DNA from: Bacteroidota bacterium
GTDB taxonomy: Bacteria > Bacteroidota > Bacteroidia > Bacteroidales > SZUA-534
Direction of reading: 5' to 3'
Length of the DNA stretch: 64,000 nucleotides
NCBI GenBank assembly: GCA_003250355.1
Contig: QKGS01000089.1
Coordinates: 1-64,000, forward strand
The notes beneath the pieces are model-generated. The model saw nothing but the letters and a program-made list of their open reading frames with translations. It ran no database searches and was not told the DNA's origin. Within the stretch, counting starts at the first letter, position 1. Each line of letters starts with the position of its first letter. The position numbers were made by a program, and so were the translations under genes. Shown in pieces: positions 45,439 through 55,004 of the stretch.

Positions 45439-46233
45439 TTATACAGCTACAACACCTTTAATATGTGGATGAGGGTTATAATTTTCCAGTTCAAAATCGT
45501 TGTAATTAAAGCTAAAAATATCTTTAATATCGGGATTGATTTTCATTAAAGGCAAATCCTTAGGTTCTCTCGACAATTGCAAATCTACTTGTTCAAGGTG
45601 ATTATTGTAAATGTGCAAATCGCCAAATGTATGGATAAAGTCGCCTGGTTTGAGATTTGTTACTTGAGCTACCATTAAAGTAAGCAAGGCATATGATGCA
45701 ATATTAAATGGCACACCAAGAAATGCATCGGCGCTTCGTTGATAAAGCTGACAAGATAATTTTCCATTGTTCACATAGAACTGAAAAAAAGCATGACATG
45801 GTGGCAATGCCATATTTTCAATATCACCTGCATTCCAAGCACTTACAATAAGTCTTCTGCTATCAGGATTGCTTTTAATATCGTTAATAACTTGTGATAT
45901 TTGATCGAGGTGTGTTCCATCGGGTTTTGGCCATGACCGCCACTGATAGCCGTATACATGACCAAGTTCTCCGTTTTCATCGGCCCACTCATTCCATATC
46001 CGCACACCATTATCCTGAAGGTATTTTACATTAGTATCACCTTTTAAAAACCACAACAACTCATAAACGATTGATTTTAAATGGAGCTTCTTTGTTGTTA
46101 AACAAGGGAATCCTTTGCTTAAATCGAAACGCATTTGGTATCCAAAAGTACTGATAGTTCCGGTTCCGGTTCTGTCACCTTTCTGAGTTCCATTATCTTT
46201 AATATGTTGTAATAAGTTTAGATACTGTTGCAT
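45439..46233 (-). CDS. thyA: thymidylate synthase
   Basis: Makes dTMP from dUMP using 5,10-methylenetetrahydrofolate. The 264-residue protein is of the short bacterial length. Landmarks: [38 protein letters not shown], the catalytic Cys in [13 protein letters not shown], the dUMP-binding [20 protein letters not shown], and [15 protein letters not shown]. All are intact. First gene of the thyA-folA unit, with a promoter at 46282-46310. Confidence 0.97.
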   Translation of the reverse strand: MQQYLNLLQHIKDNGTQKGDRTGTGTISTFGYQMRFDLSKGFPCLTTKKLHLKSIVYELLWFLKGDTNVKYLQDNGVRIWNEWADENGELGHVYGYQWRSWPKPDGTHLDQISQVINDIKSNPDSRRLIVSAWNAGDIENMALPPCHAFFQFYVNNGKLSCQLYQRSADAFLGVPFNIASYALLTLMVAQVTNLKPGDFIHTFGDLHIYNNHLEQVDLQLSREPKDLPLMKINPDIKDIFSFNYNDFELENYNPHPHIKGVVAV

Positions 46234-46281
46234 ACAATAAAAAGATTGTGATGTATAAACACCTGATTAAAAATAGAATCT

Positions 46282-46310
46282 CAAAAGTACATTAATAAGG
46301 TGTTTGCAAA
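46282..46310 (-). promoter_or_regulatory. candidate promoter of thyA-folA
   Basis: On the minus strand TTTG (46310-46307) and TACTTTTG (46289-46282), 17 bases apart, two less than ideal. The leader would be about 45 bases. Confidence 0.45.
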
Positions 46311-46337
46311 AAGCAATGTTTATTGTTTGTTAAAAAG

Positions 46338-47354
46338 TTACGGATTTTCAAAAAAAGCAGCTTCAAGTTTTTTAATTTGTTCGGTAGTTCCCATTACAAA
46401 TAATTTATTGTCGGCATTAAACTTCATTTCGGGTGGTGGATTAAACTCATAAGCTCCTTCGCTGTTTTTTATACCAACTAAACTTACTCCCGAAATTTTT
46501 CTGATTTTCATATCACCAATAGGTTTATCGAAATACTGACTTGCAAAATTACAACAGTCGATTTCTTTCAATTGAGCTTCGCCAATATGTTTTTGTTGCA
46601 TATATTTTAAAAAACCGACAATATCGGGTGTGGCAATAAGCTTTGCCATTCTACGCCCTCCAACCATATCGGGCATAATAACGTTATCGGCACCTGCCTT
46701 TTTGAGTTTCATATCGGTCCATTCAAAAGAGGCACGGCTAATTATTTGAATATTTTTGCTTATACCTCGTGCAGACAAGACAATCAAGAGGTTATCGGCA
46801 TCTTTAGGCAATGTTGTAATTAAGGCTCTTGCATTTGAAATATTTGCAGCATTAAGAGTATCTTCATCAGACGCATCGCCTTTAACATACAGATAGTGAT
46901 ATTCGGTTCTGAGTGTCTCAATAATGTCATCATCATTTTCAATAATAAGGAAACGTTCGCCTTTTTCTCTTAAAACCCTTGCAGCTTCTGAACCATTTCG
47001 CCCAAATCCACAAATAATGGTATGGTCGTACATAGTGTTTATGGCTCGCTGAACACGTTTATTGATAAAATAATTACGAAAACCGCCATCGAGAATAAAA
47101 CCCGTGATAGATGTAACTGCGTATGCATAAACCCCAAATGACAATATTATCAGAATAATTGTGAATACTTCGCCATATGTTGACAATGGGCGAATTTCAC
47201 CAAAGCCTACTGTAGAAACAGTTATCATGGTCATATAAAGAGCATCGAGAAATGTATACTCTTCAATTAGAGAAAACCCTGTTAATCCTAACAGGACAAT
47301 GCCTACCAAAGCTACAATTGAAAAAGTGATAGATGAAAATCTTATTTTAACCAT
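46338..47354 (-). CDS. potassium channel with TrkA-N (RCK) domain
   Basis: A 338-residue two-helix K+ channel. Helix one (the IVALVGIVLLGLTGFSLIE segment) and helix two (GEVFTIILIILSFGVYAYAV) flank the pore loop with filter STVGFGE, a variant of TVGYG. Residues of about 108-240 are a Rossmann RCK domain (IICGFGRNGSEAARVL, IIENDDDII, VKGDASDEDTL), and the end is an RCK-C domain. The family passes K+ under control of NAD(H) or other ligands. Its ATG overlaps the stop of the DUF2851 gene (TAATG). Confidence 0.88.
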   Translation of the reverse strand: MVKIRFSSITFSIVALVGIVLLGLTGFSLIEEYTFLDALYMTMITVSTVGFGEIRPLSTYGEVFTIILIILSFGVYAYAVTSITGFILDGGFRNYFINKRVQRAINTMYDHTIICGFGRNGSEAARVLREKGERFLIIENDDDIIETLRTEYHYLYVKGDASDEDTLNAANISNARALITTLPKDADNLLIVLSARGISKNIQIISRASFEWTDMKLKKAGADNVIMPDMVGGRRMAKLIATPDIVGFLKYMQQKHIGEAQLKEIDCCNFASQYFDKPIGDMKIRKISGVSLVGIKNSEGAYEFNPPPEMKFNADNKLFVMGTTEQIKKLEAAFFENP

Positions 47355-48640
47355 TACTGCTTTATTACCTTATTTCCTATTCTGCAAAGTAAACATTTTC
47401 GGTCTTTGCAGTAAATATTTTTTAACTGTATTAATGCCTGAGAATCGAAAGAGTTACAACAAGTAATGCCGAGTTGATTCCACGACCTTGTAACTTTATT
47501 ATTTTCGGCAGGAATTTGTTCTAACAAAGATATTGCCCTTTCTGCCAAAAGGGGTTGCGATTTTACATTTGAATAAAAAAACAAAACAGGTGCAATAGTA
47601 TTAACTACAATATTGTAAAATGAATCAATTCCTAAATATTTAACTTTTATATCGGATTGTTTATTAAAGCTATAATGGGTTTCCCAATATTCTGAAACTT
47701 TAATATTAAATAGTTTTTTCAATTCTTCGGCATTGTCTATTTCAAGTATTTTTGAAAACAATGAAGATGAGTTGTAAATAAGATTAGCAAACTGAGAGAT
47801 ACGAATAGTTGGAAAATTTTGTGGTCGCATTCGCATAAATTTCCACATTGAAGCAGAACCTGTTTGTAAATTGTACTTTGCCTTTAAATGGTTATAATCT
47901 TTTTGCAATTGTTTTACGTAACTACTGCCGTCTGTATTGGGGAGTAATCCTGACTGTCCAAACAACAAGGCTTCGAGTAATTGTACTTGGTCTTTATGTT
48001 TTGCAAGTACTAAAAGGGGCAAGCTTTTTGCCAATAACTCAAATGGGAGTGCATTGGTTCTAAAACCAAAATTTGATGCCAGAGTTTCATAAAATGTTTG
48101 TTCAAAGTTATTGCCATTATTACAATATCGTTGATGTATAATCTGTGATTTTTGCTGCAAACGCTCAACAAGCAATGCCTCTTTCCAACTAAGCATGGTG
48201 AAGTTATCGACCTTACCTATAAATGTTTCGCATGGCACCCAATTATTGCTTTGCATTAAATAAATATACTGATTATACATATTTTCGGGACTACGAATCT
48301 CTACGGTTGGAATTGGTTCACCATTGCTCCGAAGTATTTGTTCGTCATTATTTCCAACAACATGGAGAATTACATTATCGTAACAATTATTGGTATGATG
48401 ATTGTGCAATTTCCAATCGGACGATTTTAAGTGTATTTCAACATTTCCCGCCCAAAGGGTGTTTCCAAGTTTTATTTTTGAGTTAAAAAAGTCGGGGCCG
48501 GAGTCGGTATTATGGTCACCGGGCTCTAATACATGAATCGATTCGGAGTTATAAGAGAGGCTTTCTCGGTTGGAATATAATTGATATTTCCATAAATAGT
48601 GGAGGAATTCTTCATGCATGGGCATATATTTTAAGGACAA
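47354..48640 (-). CDS. DUF2851 family protein
   Basis: A 428-residue cytoplasmic protein of DUF2851, almost confined to Bacteroidota. Family landmarks: EEFLHYLWKYQLYS at the start, LEPGDHNTDSGPDFFNSKIKL with WAGNVEIHLKSSDWKLHNHH (a nuclease-like arrangement of D, E-x-H and K), and a C-terminal LKNIYCKDRKCLLCRIGNKV with clustered cysteines that may bind metal. The function is unknown. It is coupled to the K+ channel gene. Confidence 0.85.
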   Translation of the reverse strand: MSLKYMPMHEEFLHYLWKYQLYSNRESLSYNSESIHVLEPGDHNTDSGPDFFNSKIKLGNTLWAGNVEIHLKSSDWKLHNHHTNNCYDNVILHVVGNNDEQILRSNGEPIPTVEIRSPENMYNQYIYLMQSNNWVPCETFIGKVDNFTMLSWKEALLVERLQQKSQIIHQRYCNNGNNFEQTFYETLASNFGFRTNALPFELLAKSLPLLVLAKHKDQVQLLEALLFGQSGLLPNTDGSSYVKQLQKDYNHLKAKYNLQTGSASMWKFMRMRPQNFPTIRISQFANLIYNSSSLFSKILEIDNAEELKKLFNIKVSEYWETHYSFNKQSDIKVKYLGIDSFYNIVVNTIAPVLFFYSNVKSQPLLAERAISLLEQIPAENNKVTRSWNQLGITCCNSFDSQALIQLKNIYCKDRKCLLCRIGNKVIKQ

Positions 48641-48681
48641 TTAAATATATGAACATTCATATAAATAAAAAACGGTTCTAC

Positions 48682-48697
48682 TACCATTTTAATGGTA
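48682..48697. promoter_or_regulatory. perfect 16-bp palindrome
   Basis: TACCATT-TT-AATGGTA between the LuxE-like gene (stop at 48705) and the DUF2851 gene (start 48640). The loop is too small for a terminator, so a protein-binding site is likelier. Unproven. Confidence 0.3.
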
Positions 48698-48704
48698 ATA
48701 TTGC

Positions 48705-49691
48705 TTAACCTGCAACCATAAGATTGCAACCTCTTATATCGCTATTGTCGAACCTGCCTAGTATTGAGAATGAGTTGTCGGGATTGATTTTACCTAAATC
48801 AGATGTTTCGATAAAACTGCACGAATTAATATTTGCCAGGTCAATAATATTAATGGCTCCACTCCTACCATTATTAACTAATGAAAAAGGGTCGTAACTA
48901 TCTCGAATTATTATTTTCATCCATGGTGGAGTGTTAAAAACACCATTACCTTTTGAATATGCTTGCGATAGCAACTCTGTCATTCCATATTCGGAATGGA
49001 TATGCTTAACACCTAATCCTTTTTTTAAAATATCATGCAATTCGTTGCGGATTATCTCTTTTCTTCGCCCTTTCATTCCTCCGGTTTCCATTACAATACA
49101 ATTATTTAATGGAACCGGAAATTTTTCTGCAAGCTCAAGCAGTGCATAAGTAACACCAAGCAGTATTATCTTCACTCCTCTTTGTTCAAGAGTAACTAAA
49201 ATATCTCTTAACTCTTCATAATTATTTAAGTAGAAACCACTTTCTGAATACTTGCTCTGTTTAATTAAATGCTCTGCCATATACACAAGCGACGACCCTG
49301 TACGCTCTAAATATGATGGCAATAAGGCAAGTATGCAATAGTTTTCAGGATTACCATAGAACTGTTTAAAAGCTGTTGTAAAACTTTGCTGATAAATACT
49401 TACATCTGATACCGGATGTTTACTAGTAACTGTTCCGGTAGTACCACTGCTGGTAAAAACAATCTCCGGTTCAGAATTATTTATAATAATATTGTGTGTT
49501 TTAAAAAACGACACGGGCAAAAAAGGAATTTGGGTATAATGCTCTACTTTGGATAAAGCGACTCCTAAATATCGGCAATAATCGGCATATACTTCTACAT
49601 TATTATACTGACAGTTAAATGCCTGAAGTGCAAGTTCATTGAACTGCTCAACTGTTTTTATTGAAAATATCTCACTTACAAAATCATTCAT
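48705..49691 (-). CDS. LuxE-like acyl-activating enzyme (acyl-protein synthetase)
   Basis: A 328-residue ANL-superfamily member resembling LuxE, which activates fatty acids as acyl-AMP for the luciferase fatty-acid reductase. It has the phosphate loop IVFTSSGTTGTVTSKHPVSD (around 80-100), then GVTYALLELAEKF, ETGGMKGRRKEIIRNEL and HSEYGMTELLSQAY (the adenylate YGxTE motif). The C-terminal lid is short, as in LuxE. LuxC and LuxD are absent, so it is an orphan; the acyl acceptor is unknown. It is divergent from an alpha/beta hydrolase gene. Confidence 0.82.
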   Translation of the reverse strand: MNDFVSEIFSIKTVEQFNELALQAFNCQYNNVEVYADYCRYLGVALSKVEHYTQIPFLPVSFFKTHNIIINNSEPEIVFTSSGTTGTVTSKHPVSDVSIYQQSFTTAFKQFYGNPENYCILALLPSYLERTGSSLVYMAEHLIKQSKYSESGFYLNNYEELRDILVTLEQRGVKIILLGVTYALLELAEKFPVPLNNCIVMETGGMKGRRKEIIRNELHDILKKGLGVKHIHSEYGMTELLSQAYSKGNGVFNTPPWMKIIIRDSYDPFSLVNNGRSGAINIIDLANINSCSFIETSDLGKINPDNSFSILGRFDNSDIRGCNLMVAG

Positions 49692-49713
49692 TCTAACATC
49701 AATATATAAATGA

Positions 49714-49741
49714 TTGCAAGTTAGTAATTTTTATAATTTTG
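49714..49741 (+). promoter_or_regulatory. candidate promoter of the hydrolase-GSCFA operon
   Basis: TTG at 49714-49716 and TAATTTTG at 49734-49741, 17 bases apart. It is 25 bases upstream of the ATG at 49767. Confidence 0.45.
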
Positions 49742-49766
49742 CTTTTCAATAGCTTTTTCATATTAA

Positions 49767-50597
49767 ATGATAAAAAAAGAATATAAACTAAAATCGGTAT
49801 CAGATAAAAGTCTGTTTGCACAATTGTGGCAATCGGACAATAATACTGAAGCTGTTATAATATTAATACACGGCTTTGGTGAACATAGTTCAAGATACAA
49901 TGATTATGTTTCATTATTTGTGAATGAGAATATATCGGTTTTCTCATTTGACCTATACGGACATGGAAAGTCGGAAGGTAAGAAAGGTTGCATCCAATCA
50001 TACGAACAAATGCTGGAAGATATTGAAGTTGCTGTATTAAAAGCCGATGAACTATTCCCTTATACCCCTAAGTATATTTACGGACATAGTATGGGAGGAA
50101 ATATTTCTTTGAATTATTTGATTAACAAAACAAATAACATTGCCGGAGCTATAATAACATCGCCATGGCTAAAGCTTTACAATGAACCTAATGCTATTAC
50201 AAAAAAGGTGGTTTCAATACTAAAAAATATTGTGCCCAATGTTACAGTTGACAGTGGTCTTAACCCAGCCTACATAAGCACTATAGCTACAGAAGTTGAA
50301 AATTACAAAACTGATTCACTTAACCATAGCCGAATATCGTTCAGACTATTCGATTCTATTGTTAAAAATGGAATGAATGCATATAAAAATGCTAAAGAAA
50401 TAAATATTCCTACCCTAATGTTTCATGGTTCAGGAGATATGATAACATTACATGAAGCTAGCAGGAAAGCTGCTGAAGCCAATAAAGAATATATTTTCTA
50501 CAAGGAATATCCCCAAATGTATCATGAATTGCACAATGACATAGTTGGCTCAGAAATGGCTCAATATATTATAGACTGGATAAAAAAAATGAACTAA
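49767..50597 (+). CDS. alpha/beta hydrolase, monoacylglycerol-lipase-like
   Basis: A 276-residue serine hydrolase of the Hydrolase_4 group. The oxyanion loop is in ILIHGFGEHSSRYNDYV, the LYGHGKSEGKKG segment is typical of monoacylglycerol lipases, and the nucleophile is in YIYGHSMGGNISLNYL. The acid is in LMFHGSGDMITLH, and the His in YPQMYHELHND. No signal peptide, so it acts inside the cell. It starts an operon with the GSCFA and esterase genes (8- and 3-base gaps). Confidence 0.88.
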   Translation: MIKKEYKLKSVSDKSLFAQLWQSDNNTEAVIILIHGFGEHSSRYNDYVSLFVNENISVFSFDLYGHGKSEGKKGCIQSYEQMLEDIEVAVLKADELFPYTPKYIYGHSMGGNISLNYLINKTNNIAGAIITSPWLKLYNEPNAITKKVVSILKNIVPNVTVDSGLNPAYISTIATEVENYKTDSLNHSRISFRLFDSIVKNGMNAYKNAKEINIPTLMFHGSGDMITLHEASRKAAEANKEYIFYKEYPQMYHELHNDIVGSEMAQYIIDWIKKMN

Positions 50598-50605
50598 TAA
50601 TACAA

Positions 50606-51592
50606 ATGCAAAATTTCAGAACAACCTTAGAATTAAAAAAAGAACAACACAGCATTAACTTCAATGATAGAATAATGTTGATGGGGTCGTGTTTTACGGA
50701 AAACATTGGGGCTAAACTGGGATATGTTAAAATGCAAACCGAAATAAATCCTTTTGGAATTTTATATAACCCGGTTTCTATTGCTAACTCATTCAACTTT
50801 ATTCTTAATGATATTAATTTTACAGAAAAAGAGTTATTTAACGAAAGTGGTATTTGGCATAGTTTTTATCACCACAGCCGTTTTTCGGGCTTAAATAAGG
50901 ATACTGTATTGCAAAATATAAATAACAGGATAAGTAAAGCTTCACTATTTTTAAACAGCACCAATTACCTGATATTGACATTTGGCACTGCGTGGATTTA
51001 TGAGCATATAAGTAGTAACAAAATTGTAAGCAACTGCCATAAAATACCTGCTCGTGAATTTTCAAGAAGAAGACTTACTGTATTGGAAATATGTAAAATA
51101 TACAATGAACTAATAGAAAAAATAACTGCAACAAACCACGACATAAAAATAATATTTACCGTTAGTCCGGTACGACACATGAAAGATGGCAGCATTGAAA
51201 ACCAACTGAGCAAATCGACACTACTATTGGCTGTAAATGAAATAATTAGAAACAATGATAACTGCTTTTATTTTCCGTCTTATGAAATAATGATGGACGA
51301 CTTACGCGATTACAGGTTTTACGAAGCCGACATGATTCATCCATCGGCACAGGCTGTTGAATATATTTGGCGTATTTTTACCGATACGTGGTTTAACGAT
51401 AATACAGAGAGCATTTTCAACGAAATAGATAAATTAAAAAAGGCTGCATTACACAAACCGTTTCAGCCACAAGCACCTGCTCACCAGCAGTTTATAAAAA
51501 AGCAGCTTGAAAAAGTAAATGCACTACAAAACAGATACTCTTTTATTAATCTTACAGAAGAAGAAGAAATATTTACCTCGCAAATAATTTAA
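50606..51592 (+). CDS. GSCFA domain protein
   Basis: A 328-residue protein with the GSCFA domain, a family related to SGNH hydrolases. It carries the name motif as MLMGSCFTENIGAKLG, followed by NPFGILYNPVSIANSF, LILTFGTAWIY and FTVSPVRHMKDG. Near the end, DMIHPSAQAVEYIW contains the D-x-x-H pair of SGNH enzymes. This suggests a hydrolase or acyl-esterase for a surface polysaccharide or lipid, but activity is unknown. Located between two alpha/beta hydrolase genes. Confidence 0.85.
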   Translation: MQNFRTTLELKKEQHSINFNDRIMLMGSCFTENIGAKLGYVKMQTEINPFGILYNPVSIANSFNFILNDINFTEKELFNESGIWHSFYHHSRFSGLNKDTVLQNINNRISKASLFLNSTNYLILTFGTAWIYEHISSNKIVSNCHKIPAREFSRRRLTVLEICKIYNELIEKITATNHDIKIIFTVSPVRHMKDGSIENQLSKSTLLLAVNEIIRNNDNCFYFPSYEIMMDDLRDYRFYEADMIHPSAQAVEYIWRIFTDTWFNDNTESIFNEIDKLKKAALHKPFQPQAPAHQQFIKKQLEKVNALQNRYSFINLTEEEEIFTSQII

Positions 51593-51595
51593 CCG

Positions 51596-52552
51596 ATGTA
51601 CAAACACTTAATAACTCTAATTATTTTGGCAACAGTAACAAATACATTAACATCACAACACGAATACGATTATCTGAAAGAAAAAGAGTGTACTATTATT
51701 AAAAATGTAAAATACGGAGAGCATGAGCGAAATGTATTCGATATAGTATTGCCAAAGTCTGATAATCCAACAGCCTTGGTAATATATTTTCATGGTGGTG
51801 GTTTTGTTGCAGGCGATAAAACTACTGCATTTCAATATAGAGCCGATGACATTGAATATTTCATGGATAATAATATTGCATTTGCTACAGCTAACTATCG
51901 TTTTCTGAACGGACACGATTCTATTGGAGTAAAAGCCTGTATTAACGATGCTGTAAATGCACTTAAATATATTAGATACAATGCTGAGAAATATAATATA
52001 AATAAAGATAGGATAGGTTGCTACGGACATTCGGCCGGTGCCGGAATAAGCTTATATATAGCCTTTAACGATGATTTAGCAATAATAAACGACAACACAC
52101 ATTTGGGAGAATCGACATTGATTAAGTGTGCAGGAGCCTTAGACACCCAAGCAACATACGATGTGTTCCGTTGGAAAGAATTTATTCCTTGTTTCCGATT
52201 TTTGGTATTTATTGCAAGGCGATACTTTTTCAATTCAGCTGCTAACTTCTATGGATACCCTTCATACAAGGCATTTAAGCCACACAAAGAGGAAATATTA
52301 AAAAGTGTAGACTTACTTAATATGATAACTCCTAATTCGCCCCCGATTTATGTAATGAATATGGTAAAAGGGAGATTTCCAAGAAATGCCAATATAGTTC
52401 AGCACCATGTTGCTCATGCAAAAATACTAAGCAAAGAGCTGACTAAGCATAATGTTGAAAACCACATATTTACATACAGTATAAAATATAAAAACGGCAG
52501 AAAACCGGAATATTCAATAAGCAAATTCATGGTTGAGAAACTGACGGAATAA
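51596..52552 (+). CDS. exported alpha/beta hydrolase (esterase/lipase)
   Basis: A 318-residue esterase with a hydrophobic N-terminus (MYKHLITLIILATVTNTLTS), probably a signal peptide. The oxyanion motif is YFHGGGFVAGDKT and the nucleophile is in GCYGHSAGAGISLYIAF, both typical of the BD-FAE / hormone-sensitive-lipase group that removes acetyl or other esters from sugars or lipids. The Asp and His are less clear near the C-terminus. Third gene of the operon, three bases after the GSCFA gene. Confidence 0.82.
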   Translation: MYKHLITLIILATVTNTLTSQHEYDYLKEKECTIIKNVKYGEHERNVFDIVLPKSDNPTALVIYFHGGGFVAGDKTTAFQYRADDIEYFMDNNIAFATANYRFLNGHDSIGVKACINDAVNALKYIRYNAEKYNINKDRIGCYGHSAGAGISLYIAFNDDLAIINDNTHLGESTLIKCAGALDTQATYDVFRWKEFIPCFRFLVFIARRYFFNSAANFYGYPSYKAFKPHKEEILKSVDLLNMITPNSPPIYVMNMVKGRFPRNANIVQHHVAHAKILSKELTKHNVENHIFTYSIKYKNGRKPEYSISKFMVEKLTE

Positions 52553-52708
52553 TTTATAGTATTTATATCCTATCTGAACTTGTTTTTATTTTATAAGTGT
52601 AAATATTAAAAAAACACTTATGCCGCAAAACATAAAAGCAGAAACACTTTTGTGATATTTAAAAACACTACGATACAAGAATTACAACTTTTCGCAAATG
52701 CTTAACAG

Positions 52709-52721
52709 CAGATAATATCTG
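52709..52721. promoter_or_regulatory. 13-bp palindrome upstream of the desulfurase cluster
   Basis: CAGATA-A-TATCTG, about 105 bases upstream of the ATG at 52826. A possible operator. In the same 258-base gap an AT-rich inverted repeat (52593-52621) may be a weak terminator of the esterase operon. Confidence 0.3.
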
Positions 52722-52792
52722 TTGACACATATAGATATACTTCATTAATTTCAATTGCTTTTTACATAAAAACACAAGCCAAATTATTAATT

Positions 52793-52807
52793 CAGCCTCT
52801 CAGGCTG
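52793..52807 (+). promoter_or_regulatory. small hairpin in the leader of the desulfurase gene
   Basis: CAGCCT-CTC-AGGCTG, 18 bases before the ATG at 52826. It could influence translation start. Uncertain. Confidence 0.3.
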
Positions 52808-52825
52808 TGATTGAAGTATAAGCCT

Positions 52826-53965
52826 ATGGTGTACCTAAATAACTGTGCAACAAGTTATCCGAAACCTATTTCCGTTTATGAAAACATTGAGAAATATATA
52901 CGGAACATTCCCAGCGATTACTCTCGCTCAGGAGGGATAAACGGTAGTATTGATTACATAGCGAAAACAAGAGAAATTATTGCAGAAATGTTTTCAGTTA
53001 AAAAGGCTGAACAAGTAATATTTACCTCCGGAGCCACCGAAGCTCTAAACCTTGTTATAAAAGGCGTATTATACAAAGGAGACCATGTAATTACAACAGA
53101 AACAGAACACAACTCAGTATTACGACCATTAAAAACACTTGAACAAAAAGGGACAATAGAGATATCGATTGTAGAATGTGATGAATATGGCTTTATAGAA
53201 CCTTCAAATATTATAAACCAAATAAAAGGGAATACCCGCCTTATAGTTATTAATCACGCATCGAACGTTACAGGTACTGTACAAAACATAGAAGCAATAA
53301 CCAACAACTTACCAAACAGAGAGATAAAAATTCTATTAGATGCCTCGCAAACAGCCGGCAATATACCTATAAACTTTAGTAACCTTAATATAGATTATAT
53401 GGCCTTTACGGGGCATAAGTATATGTACAGCCTACAAGGAACAGGCTGCCTAATAATAAAAGAAGGGAATCGCCCCCTTCCACTTAAAACAGGTGGCACA
53501 GGGGTAAAAAGCAATTTATTGTATCAACCGGAAGAAATGCCACTATACTACGAAGCAGGCACACCAAATATTACCGGAATAGTTTCACTGTATTACGGGG
53601 CTAAATATATTATTGACTCAGGGATAAAGAATATGCTTAGAATAAAAAAAGAACATATCAAGAATATAATTAAACTAACCCAAAGTAACCCTCTAATTCA
53701 ACCAGTAGGTATAAATACAAATATAGAACAGCTCGCTGTTTTTAACTTTACTGTTAAAAATGTTTCGGTTAACGATGTAAGCTACATACTTGAAAATAGC
53801 TACAAAATAGTTGCACGTTCAGGATTACACTGTGCACCACTCATTCATAGTAAATTAGGGACTCAAGAAGAAGGGACAATACGAATTAGTCCATCGGTAT
53901 TTACTACTAATGAAGAGATTACATATTTCTGCAAAGCAGTTAATGAAATTGCAAATGCTTTATAA
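52826..53965 (+). CDS. class V aminotransferase, cysteine-desulfurase-like
   Basis: A PLP enzyme expected to take sulfur (or selenium) from cysteine. I start at the ATG 52826 (MVYLNNCATSYPKP, 379 residues), as relatives start MIYLDNAATS; the longer frame starts with TTG at 52811. Landmarks: FTSGATEALNLVIKG, the PLP Asp in LLDASQTAGNIPIN, the lysine in AFTGHKYMYSLQGTG, and RSGLHCAPLIH, which holds the catalytic Cys as in SufS-type (group II) enzymes. It heads a cluster of five genes with two small proteins and two V4R-like proteins; no suf genes are adjacent. Confidence 0.87.
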   Translation: MVYLNNCATSYPKPISVYENIEKYIRNIPSDYSRSGGINGSIDYIAKTREIIAEMFSVKKAEQVIFTSGATEALNLVIKGVLYKGDHVITTETEHNSVLRPLKTLEQKGTIEISIVECDEYGFIEPSNIINQIKGNTRLIVINHASNVTGTVQNIEAITNNLPNREIKILLDASQTAGNIPINFSNLNIDYMAFTGHKYMYSLQGTGCLIIKEGNRPLPLKTGGTGVKSNLLYQPEEMPLYYEAGTPNITGIVSLYYGAKYIIDSGIKNMLRIKKEHIKNIIKLTQSNPLIQPVGINTNIEQLAVFNFTVKNVSVNDVSYILENSYKIVARSGLHCAPLIHSKLGTQEEGTIRISPSVFTTNEEITYFCKAVNEIANAL

Positions 53966-53967
53966 AT

Positions 53968-54240
53968 ATGAGAATTACAAATATTATAAATATCGACGAT
54001 TGTTTTGACGGCTCAGGCATAAAGGAGCTATGTTTCGATTGTGAGATTACAAAAGATTTTATCTTCTCACTGACTAACCATGGAACACTAAAGTACTTTG
54101 GTGATTTTGCCCGCCCTTTTTACAAACTAACCGTAAACGACAAATACTACATAAAAGGGGTTGAAGGGAATAATACTATGAGAATATTCCTTCAAAATCA
54201 GAAGTATCTGAATGATTTTATTCAATCTGTTATACAATGA
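53968..54240 (+). CDS. small protein of unknown function with CxxC
   Basis: A 90-residue cytoplasmic protein, two bases after the desulfurase-like gene, so clearly co-transcribed. It has a CFDC motif near residue 22-25 and an earlier Cys at 12, which could bind metal or accept sulfur. The middle is YFGDFARPFYKLTVNDKYYI. I do not recognise the family. A sulfur-carrier role would fit the position, but there is no ThiS- or TusA-like signature. Confidence 0.7.
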   Translation: MRITNIINIDDCFDGSGIKELCFDCEITKDFIFSLTNHGTLKYFGDFARPFYKLTVNDKYYIKGVEGNNTMRIFLQNQKYLNDFIQSVIQ

Positions 54241-54274
54241 AAAATTACACTTATTAATTAAAAATCTACAAAGT

Positions 54275-54454
54275 ATGGGACAAAAACTCAAAGACTTTTT
54301 TGATGAAGCAAAACAAATTGGTGGTATAAAAGCCCAAATGCGACTGGCTATGATAACTAAAACATCATCGGCAAAGGCAGTAGGAGAACCTGACTCTCCG
54401 GATAATATTGCAAAGTTTCAGGCTGCAATAAAGGAGATTAAAAAAGAATTTTAA
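54275..54454 (+). CDS. small basic protein of unknown function
   Basis: A 59-residue protein (start MGQKLKDFFDEAKQ at 54275; an upstream in-frame ATG at 54212 lies inside the previous gene). It is helical and charged, with TKTSSAKAVGEPDSPDNI in the middle and KEIKKEF at the end. No known family. It is 34 bases after the previous gene and 17 before the next, within the same cluster. Confidence 0.65.
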   Translation: MGQKLKDFFDEAKQIGGIKAQMRLAMITKTSSAKAVGEPDSPDNIAKFQAAIKEIKKEF

Positions 54455-54471
54455 CCTAAACACTTAACACT

Positions 54472-54999
54472 ATGGCAGAATTTAAAAAAATTACGTTAGA
54501 ACTTGATCATAAGTTTTCACCAAAAGAGAGCAGACATTTTATAAATGGCACACAATCGGTTTTTCACTGTCACCACTATACTGCTCTATATACCCAATTG
54601 GCAATGGATGCCGGCGAAACAAAATTACTTCAAGCCAGCGCTGAAGAAAGTTTCTACAACTTGCTTGTTTCGTATTATAACAACAAGTGCATAGAGCACA
54701 TAGAAGACAAAATAAGTATTGCCTGCCAATATTACTCAGCAATGGGATTGGGCCTAATTGATGTAAAATACCTTGGCGATAATTCGGGTAAGGTAATATC
54801 AACAAACTCGCACCTTGAAGAAGGATGGATAAAAAAATGGGGCAAGTTCGATAAACCCGTAAACTTTATTGGCAGGGGTTATGTTGCAGCAATGTTCGCT
54901 GCTATTCTTAAATTACCAACAGGAACATTCTTTGTTGATGAGAACAAAAGTATTGTAACAGGCGATAATGAAACAGTATTCAGAATATTTAAAAAATAA
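54472..54999 (+). CDS. V4R-like domain protein 1
   Basis: A 175-residue protein. The C-terminal half follows the pattern of V4R domains: YSAMGLGLIDVKYLGDNSG, then PVNFIGRGYVAAMFAAILKLP and an end TGDNETVFRIFKK. V4R domains bind small hydrophobic or phenolic ligands and often metal. The usual Cys near the end (GDxxCxF) is replaced by Val. The N-terminal half has FHCHHYTALYTQLA, a His/Cys cluster that could bind metal. It is a distant paralogue of the next gene. Function unknown. Confidence 0.6.
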   Translation: MAEFKKITLELDHKFSPKESRHFINGTQSVFHCHHYTALYTQLAMDAGETKLLQASAEESFYNLLVSYYNNKCIEHIEDKISIACQYYSAMGLGLIDVKYLGDNSGKVISTNSHLEEGWIKKWGKFDKPVNFIGRGYVAAMFAAILKLPTGTFFVDENKSIVTGDNETVFRIFKK

Positions 55000-55004
55000 A
55001 AATT

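Noticed and set aside
48682-48697. Terminator for the LuxE-like gene
   Set aside because: The palindrome has only a two-base loop in this form and the T-run on the minus strand comes over ten bases later, so I list it only as a possible protein site.
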